Assembly: GCF_022095675.1 (NCBI RefSeq)
Contig: NZ_JAHYSG010000025.1
Coordinates: 55,068 to 119,067, forward strand
Length of the DNA: 64,000 nucleotides
Direction of reading: 5' to 3'
Source: Dactylosporangium sp. AC04546
Lineage (GTDB): Bacteria; Actinomycetota; Actinomycetes; Mycobacteriales; Micromonosporaceae
Below the pieces are notes generated by a model, which saw only the letters and a list, made by a program, of their open reading frames with translations, was not told where the DNA came from and made no database searches. A program made the position numbers and the translations under genes. This document shows, one piece after another, positions 59,969 to 64,000 of this stretch; the first letter of the stretch is position 1; every line of letters starts with the position of its first letter.

Positions 59969-61126
59969 ATGACCAGCCCGGCCCCCGCCCGGCGGATGTG
60001 GCCGCTCTACGCGGCCGGGTTCACCACCGCGTTCGGTGCGCACGGCATCGCCGCGAACCTCGGTGGCTTCTCCGCGGACGCGGTCACCTCGCTGCTGGTG
60101 CTGGGCGGGCTGCTGGCGCTCTACGACGGGGCCGAGGTGCTGCTCAAGCCGGTGTTCGGCAGCCTGGCCGACCGGGTCGGCGCCCGCCCGTTGCTGCTCG
60201 GCGGTCTGGTCGCGTTCGCCGTCGCCTCCGTGGTGTACGTCGCCGCGGACAGCCCGGGCTGGTTGTGGGCCGCCCGCCTCGGCCAGGGCGCGGCCGCGGC
60301 CGCGTTCTCGCCTGCGGCGTCGGCACTGGTGGCGCGGCTCAACCCGGCGGGCGGGCACGGCCGGGCGTTCGGTTCCTACGGTTTCTGGAAGTCCATCGGC
60401 TACACCCTCGGCCCCCTCCTGGGCGGGGTGCTGGTGTGGGTGGGCGGGCTGCGGCTGCTGTTCGCGGTCCTGGCGGTGCTCGGCGCGGCGGTGGCGTGCT
60501 GGGCGGCGTTGGCGGTGCCGGTCGTCCCGCCGCTGCCCAAGACCCGGCAGACGGTGCTCGACCTCGTCCGGCGGCTGACCGACCGGGTGTTTCTGGCCCC
60601 GACGGGCGCGCTGGCGGCGGCGACGGCGGCGCTGTCGGTCGGGGTGGGGTTCCTGCCCGTCACCGGCCGAGCGGCCGGACTCGACACGATCGCGACCGGC
60701 GCGGCCGTGTCGCTGCTGGCCGCCTGCGCCGCGGTCGTCCAGCCGCGGGCCGGCCGCGCCCTCGACGAGGGGCGCATCACGACGCGTACCGGGCTGGCGG
60801 CGGGCCTGGCGATCACCGCCGCGGGTCTGGCCGCCGCGATGCTGCCCGGCATGGCCGGCGTCCTGGCCGCCGCGGCCCTGATCGGGGCGGGGACCGGGCT
60901 GATCACGCCGCTGGGGTTCGCGGCGCTGGCGGCGAACACCCCGCAGGAGCGGCTCGGCCAGACCATGGGCGCCGCCGAGCTCGGCCGCGAGCTCGGTGAC
61001 GCCGGCGGCCCGCTGCTGGTGGCCGTGGTCGCCTCGCTGGCCACCCTCGCCTACGGGTTCGGGGCGCTCGCGGTCCTGGTCGCGGCCGGCGCGGCGATCG
61101 CGTTCACCGCGAGGCGCAGACCCTAG
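59969..61126 (+). CDS. MFS transporter
   Basis: A 385-residue, 12-helix exporter-like transporter. FGSLADRVGARPLLLGG is the motif A, and GFWKSIGYTLGPLLGGVL the TM5 block of the drug/sugar-efflux groups. ATG 59969 is preceded by GAGG at 11 nt; GTG 59945 is an alternative. Its TAG stop shares the CTAG with the convergent MarR gene's stop, which suggests tight packing and possible control by that MarR. Confidence 0.88.
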   Translation: MTSPAPARRMWPLYAAGFTTAFGAHGIAANLGGFSADAVTSLLVLGGLLALYDGAEVLLKPVFGSLADRVGARPLLLGGLVAFAVASVVYVAADSPGWLWAARLGQGAAAAAFSPAASALVARLNPAGGHGRAFGSYGFWKSIGYTLGPLLGGVLVWVGGLRLLFAVLAVLGAAVACWAALAVPVVPPLPKTRQTVLDLVRRLTDRVFLAPTGALAAATAALSVGVGFLPVTGRAAGLDTIATGAAVSLLAACAAVVQPRAGRALDEGRITTRTGLAAGLAITAAGLAAAMLPGMAGVLAAAALIGAGTGLITPLGFAALAANTPQERLGQTMGAAELGRELGDAGGPLLVAVVASLATLAYGFGALAVLVAAGAAIAFTARRRP

Positions 61127-61707
61127 GGCTGAGCGCCGTCGCGGTGCTGGATCCAGCGGATGTACTGCTGGACCTCGCGCTGCTGGGCCGCGGTGAGCCG
61201 GCCGGCGTCGAGAGCGGGTTCGCCGGGCTCGCCGGGAAGCGGCTGGTCCGGCCGGTCGGCTGCGCCGACGAGCGTGCGCAGCGCCCGGTCGAGCCGGCGC
61301 AGGCCGAGGTGGGTCGCGGCGGCGTGTGGCCCGAGCGCGCCGAGGACGCCCGGCATGACCTCGGCCAGCCGGGCGTTGCCGTCGCGGGTGACCCGCCGCC
61401 CCTCCTCGGTGAGCTCGAGCAGGCGGGAGCGGGCGTCCTCGGGGTTGGGCACCTGGGCGAGGTGCCCGCGGGCGGTGAACCGCCGGACCATCCCCGACAC
61501 CGTCGTGGGTGCCATCCCGGTCCATCGCGCGACCTGGGTCGGCGTGGTCGGTCCGAGCTCGTGCAGCAGCGAGTACAGCCCGAACTCGTCGGCGGTGACG
61601 GCGAGGTCCCGCAGCATGCCGTCGAGCAGGTTCGTGGTCAGGTGCGTCAGGAGCCACACGTCGAACAACACGCTGGACGGTTTCGAGGTGCTGCTGTTAC
61701 GTTGCAT
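61123..61707 (-). CDS. MarR-family regulator
   Basis: A 194-residue winged-helix regulator: TPTQVARWTGMAPTTVSGMVRRFTARG is split here as helix blocks TPTQVARWTG and APTTVSGMVRR; DARSRLLELTEEGRR is the wing. Usual MarR core length with a longer acidic C terminus. It is divergent from a small membrane protein and convergent with the MFS gene, so either may be its target. Confidence 0.9.
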   Translation of the reverse strand: MQRNSSTSKPSSVLFDVWLLTHLTTNLLDGMLRDLAVTADEFGLYSLLHELGPTTPTQVARWTGMAPTTVSGMVRRFTARGHLAQVPNPEDARSRLLELTEEGRRVTRDGNARLAEVMPGVLGALGPHAAATHLGLRRLDRALRTLVGAADRPDQPLPGEPGEPALDAGRLTAAQQREVQQYIRWIQHRDGAQP

Positions 61708-61747
61708 AAGTACTACGATACAGCACTACATAGAATGGTGATCCAGA
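61708..61747. promoter_or_regulatory. Divergent promoter/operator region of MarR gene and membrane protein
   Basis: An AT-richer 40-bp gap with repeated ACTAC (61712 and 61725, 13 bp apart) and TAGAAT (61731-61736) as a possible -10 for the plus-strand gene. A MarR site is likely here, but no clear palindrome was found. Confidence 0.35.
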
Positions 61748-62347
61748 ATGTTCCGTTCCTTGATTGCCCGTGCCCGGCCGCGGCACCTCGCCGTCGCCGC
61801 GGCCGTCTACCTGCCCACGGCGGCGCTCATGTTCGGCGGCTGGACCGGGTCGCTCGCGGCGGTGCGGCGAGCGTGCGGCGGCCTCGCCCCGTTCGACGTG
61901 CGCGGCTGGTGGTCCGCCGCTGACGCCCGGGCGATGATGACCGCCTGCGGGCCGGCGGGGCGGGCCGCGTACGTCCACCAGCAGCTGCTCGACCTGCTGT
62001 ACCCGGCGGCGCTGGCCGCCGTCCTGCTGCTGGCGACCGGGCTGCTGGTCCGGCGGTACGGCGAGCGCTGGTGGCCGCTGCTGCTCCCGGTCATCGTCAT
62101 GACGGTCCTCGACTACGTCGAGAACGCCGGGGTGTGGACCCTGCTGCTGGACTGGCCGGATCTCCACCCGGCGGTGACCGCGGCCGCCGGAGCGGCCACG
62201 GCCGTCAAGCGCGTGGCCGGCTTCGTCGCCTTCACCGTCCCGCTGCTGCTGGCCGCGGCGGCGCTGACCGGTGCGATCCGCCGCCGCATCGTGCGTCAGG
62301 CAGGCGCGTCCCGGCCTGCGGATCGGGCCGCACACGGCCGGGCGTAG
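61748..62347 (+). CDS. Small integral membrane protein, unknown family
   Basis: A 199-residue protein with four or five helices and a Cys in each of two outer or inner loops (RRACGG, MTACGP). It does not match a family I recognise. TVLDYVENAGVWTLLLDWP is a distinctive central block seen in uncharacterised actinobacterial membrane proteins. It is divergent from the MarR gene (40 bp), so it is the likely MarR target. Confidence 0.6.
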   Translation: MFRSLIARARPRHLAVAAAVYLPTAALMFGGWTGSLAAVRRACGGLAPFDVRGWWSAADARAMMTACGPAGRAAYVHQQLLDLLYPAALAAVLLLATGLLVRRYGERWWPLLLPVIVMTVLDYVENAGVWTLLLDWPDLHPAVTAAAGAATAVKRVAGFVAFTVPLLLAAAALTGAIRRRIVRQAGASRPADRAAHGRA

Positions 62348-62394
62348 CCGCTGCCGGCCGTGACGTGTCCGGGACGGGCGTGGAACTCCTCCAC

Positions 62395-62422
62395 GGCGGT
62401 GCGGGGTTTCCTCGGCACCGCC
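62395..62422. terminator. Possible terminator hairpin
   Basis: GGCGGTGC and GCACCGCC form an 8-bp stem with a 12-nt loop between the convergent membrane-protein and BMP-like genes. Confidence 0.5.
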
Positions 62423-62435
62423 GGTGGTGGTGTGC

Positions 62436-62942
62436 TCATGCGGCGGCTGCGACCACCGACTTCACTCCCGCCGCGATGGTGTCGGGTCTGGTCGGGTCGA
62501 TGACCGTGACCGGTTTGCCCTGCGGGTCGCCGCCGATCGTCACCTGCTTGATCTGCGGGAACGACGAGAGTCCCTGGACCATGGCGGCGACCGGCAGATC
62601 GCCGGCGGCGACGATGACCGTGCATCGTTGCCCGCCGAGGGTGTTGTAGAACGTCAGGCCGTTGGCCGGGGTCTGCGGTCCGGTGATGGCGAGGTACTGG
62701 ACCTTGATGAGGGTGGCCTCGGAGGCTTCCCGCATGCCGGCCCACGCCGCCTTGGCGAGGTCGCCCCTGAGGTCGTGTTCGTCGGTGAGCAGGCACGCCG
62801 TCGTGGCCTTGTACTGACGCTCCCGGGGTGGCGCCGCCGCCGGCTCGGGCCAGGCGAGCCAGGAGAGCAGCCCGGCAGCGATCACGCCGGCGGTCACAAC
62901 GGTCAGGATGCGCTGTCGTCGGGTCAAGTCGTGGAGTTTCAC
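62436..62942 (-). CDS. Membrane-anchored BMP/type-1 periplasmic-binding-like protein
   Basis: A 168-residue protein with a TM at about 12-33, then one lobe resembling basic-membrane-protein binding folds: ACLLTDEHDLRGDLAKAAW, ATLIKVQYLAITGPQTPANG and CTVIVAAGDLPVAAM. Length is only half of a normal BMP protein, so it may be a single-lobe variant seen in actinobacteria. Starts GTG at 62942 with GAGGG 7 nt upstream. Ligand unknown. Confidence 0.6.
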   Translation of the reverse strand: MKLHDLTRRQRILTVVTAGVIAAGLLSWLAWPEPAAAPPRERQYKATTACLLTDEHDLRGDLAKAAWAGMREASEATLIKVQYLAITGPQTPANGLTFYNTLGGQRCTVIVAAGDLPVAAMVQGLSSFPQIKQVTIGGDPQGKPVTVIDPTRPDTIAAGVKSVVAAAA

Positions 62943-63017
62943 CGCGCCACCCTCGGGTCCACTGTTCTGGTGCGGGTCACGGTAGTGCCTCGCGGCCGGA
63001 GCGGTCACCGCGATCAA

Positions 63018-63106
63018 CCTCAAGACATACTCAAGACCTTGAACATGTGGCTGTATCGATGTGACCAGGGCCGTCGCAGCGGCATCCTCAAGACATACTC
63101 AAGACC
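63018..63106 (+). repeat. Two copies of a phased CTCAAGAC direct-repeat pair
   Basis: CTCAAGAC occurs at 63019, 63030, 63087 and 63098: two pairs, each with an 11-bp period, the pairs 68 bp apart, in the promoter region between the BMP-like and Rhs-like genes. An 11-bp period puts each half on the same DNA face, as for OmpR/PhoP-type regulators. Confidence 0.8.
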
Positions 63107-63156
63107 CTGCCCATGGAACTATCTCAATTTTGAACGACGACCACAGAATTCGTGGC

Positions 63157-64000
63157 GTGGATCTCCCGGACCGCACCGCCAGGACCAGGCGGACAAAGCG
63201 CGTGGTCGCGCTCGCCACCATCGCGGCGCTCGTCATGAGCGTCGGTGCCATGCCCACGGCAGCTCCGGGCAGGGACGGCTTCCCCCTCGATGTGCTGCAC
63301 TGGTTCCTCGACGACTGGCGCTCGACCGCGCTGCCGATGGTCGGCGGGCTGCCGGAGCAGGCGCGGGGCGGCCAGCCCGGCCCCCATCACGTACCGGTGG
63401 ACGACACGAGCGCGCACCGGGGCTCGGGACGCGCGCCGGGCACCGGCATCGGCGCGCTGCCGGCGTACGTGGACCCGTCGTCGACCGGTGGCCGGTTGGC
63501 GGGCCCGTCGACGACGCCGACCCAGGCGAGCGACGCGAGCTTCGACCCGGAGCGCAGCAAACGCATCGTGTCGGCAGCGACGGAGACGTCCGACATCTAT
63601 GTGAACCCGGACGGCTCGTACACCCGGAAGGTGTACCAGCAGCCGGTGAACTTCAGGGCGAAGGGCGGCGAGTGGACGCCGATCGACTCGACGCTCGTCC
63701 GCGGCGGCGACGGGCGGTACCGCCAGAAGGCCAACGCGGTGTCGACCGACCTCGCGGCGCGCGCGGACGATCCGCGCCTCGCTGAACTGCTGGTCGACGA
63801 CGCGCACGGGCTGTCGTACGCGCTCGCCGGCGCCAGGGGCGCCGATGCCCAGGTGGACGGGGACACGGTGGTGTACCCCGGCGTGCTGCCCGGCGTCGAC
63901 CTGATGTTCGAGACCCGGGCGAGCGGCACCAAAGAGTCGATCGTCCTGCACTCGGCCGACGCGCCGACGTCGTACCTGTTTCCGTTGCGGCTGCGGGGTC
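63157..64000 (+). CDS. Secreted Rhs/DNRLRE-like protein, N-terminal part (3' end outside window)
   Basis: The frame is open to the right edge. A basic N terminus and signal peptide (about residues 10-35) precede VNPDGSYTRKVYQQPVNFR, GGEWTPIDSTLVRGGDGRYR and YPGVLPGVDLMFETR blocks, which are the N-terminal region of large wall-associated Rhs-repeat proteins. The full gene is probably several kilobases long and may end in a toxin. Start GTG 63157 or TTG 63130. Upstream are the CTCAAGAC repeats. Confidence 0.65.
   Translation, partial: MDLPDRTARTRRTKRVVALATIAALVMSVGAMPTAAPGRDGFPLDVLHWFLDDWRSTALPMVGGLPEQARGGQPGPHHVPVDDTSAHRGSGRAPGTGIGALPAYVDPSSTGGRLAGPSTTPTQASDASFDPERSKRIVSAATETSDIYVNPDGSYTRKVYQQPVNFRAKGGEWTPIDSTLVRGGDGRYRQKANAVSTDLAARADDPRLAELLVDDAHGLSYALAGARGADAQVDGDTVVYPGVLPGVDLMFETRASGTKESIVLHSADAPTSYLFPLRLRG

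Overview
The window is high-GC DNA with codon use and gene families typical of a filamentous actinomycete. The mix points to a member of the Micromonosporaceae, but genus is inference. Features behind this are secreted Tat and Sec enzymes, MmyB-type XRE regulators, a c-di-AMP riboswitch before a cell-wall hydrolase-like gene, MSMEG-style L,D-transpeptidase, IdeR/DmdR-type iron box and many GTG/TTG starts. No rRNA, tRNA, insertion sequence, prophage or CRISPR array was seen. Genes are cut at both ends: an acyltransferase at the left edge and an Rhs/DNRLRE-like secreted protein at the right edge.

Layout. 0-6 kb: acyltransferase, then an XRE regulator divergent from an MFS exporter, carboxymuconolactone-decarboxylase-like protein, zinc alcohol dehydrogenase and aldo/keto reductase. 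6-13 kb: a nucleoside/sugar catabolic set (two nucleoside-hydrolase-fold proteins, an ABC sugar importer without ATPase, a ribokinase-like kinase, a LacI regulator). Four copies of one palindrome (TTCTAC-N4-GTAGA) tie it together as one LacI regulon. 13-21 kb: secreted enzymes (GH18-like, vanadium haloperoxidase, a large Tat-exported phosphodiester glycosidase/metallophosphoesterase), then an XRE regulator divergent from an SDR.

21-42 kb is the most interesting part: an envelope-biogenesis region. A minus-strand operon carries a glycosyltransferase, polysaccharide deacetylase, galE and a sensor kinase. It is followed by a lipoprotein/two-ATPase/FtsX-permease exporter, a PAP2 phosphatase, an orphan OmpR-type response regulator, a COG4705-type membrane protein, a GT87-like membrane protein, DedA, UppP, a LPG-synthase-like flippase, a GT4 transferase and a PIG-L deacetylase. 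Seven promoters here share one rigid architecture: TTCAG-N6-TTCAG, then exactly 11 nt, then a -10 hexamer. This includes the promoters of the operons holding the lone kinase and the lone response regulator, so I propose they form a split, autoregulated two-component system controlling an envelope regulon. Several of these promoters place transcription start on the start codon (leaderless mRNA). Inside this region lie a BlaI/M56 peptidase pair and a natural EfeU-EfeO iron-uptake fusion with adjacent BlaI-type and iron-regulator boxes.

42-60 kb: a TctC-like binding protein beside a CitA/CitB-type two-component system, asparagine synthetase, a class A penicillin-binding protein, a 2-oxoglutarate-oxygenase-like protein, a C39-like peptidase under a c-di-AMP riboswitch, a transglycosylase-like protein with a perfect heptapeptide repeat, an L,D-transpeptidase, an amino-acid permease, a cupin and a full TctCBA transporter with a CRP-like site upstream. 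60-64 kb: MFS transporter and MarR regulator sharing a CTAG stop, membrane proteins, a BMP-like protein and the start of the Rhs-like gene behind phased direct repeats.
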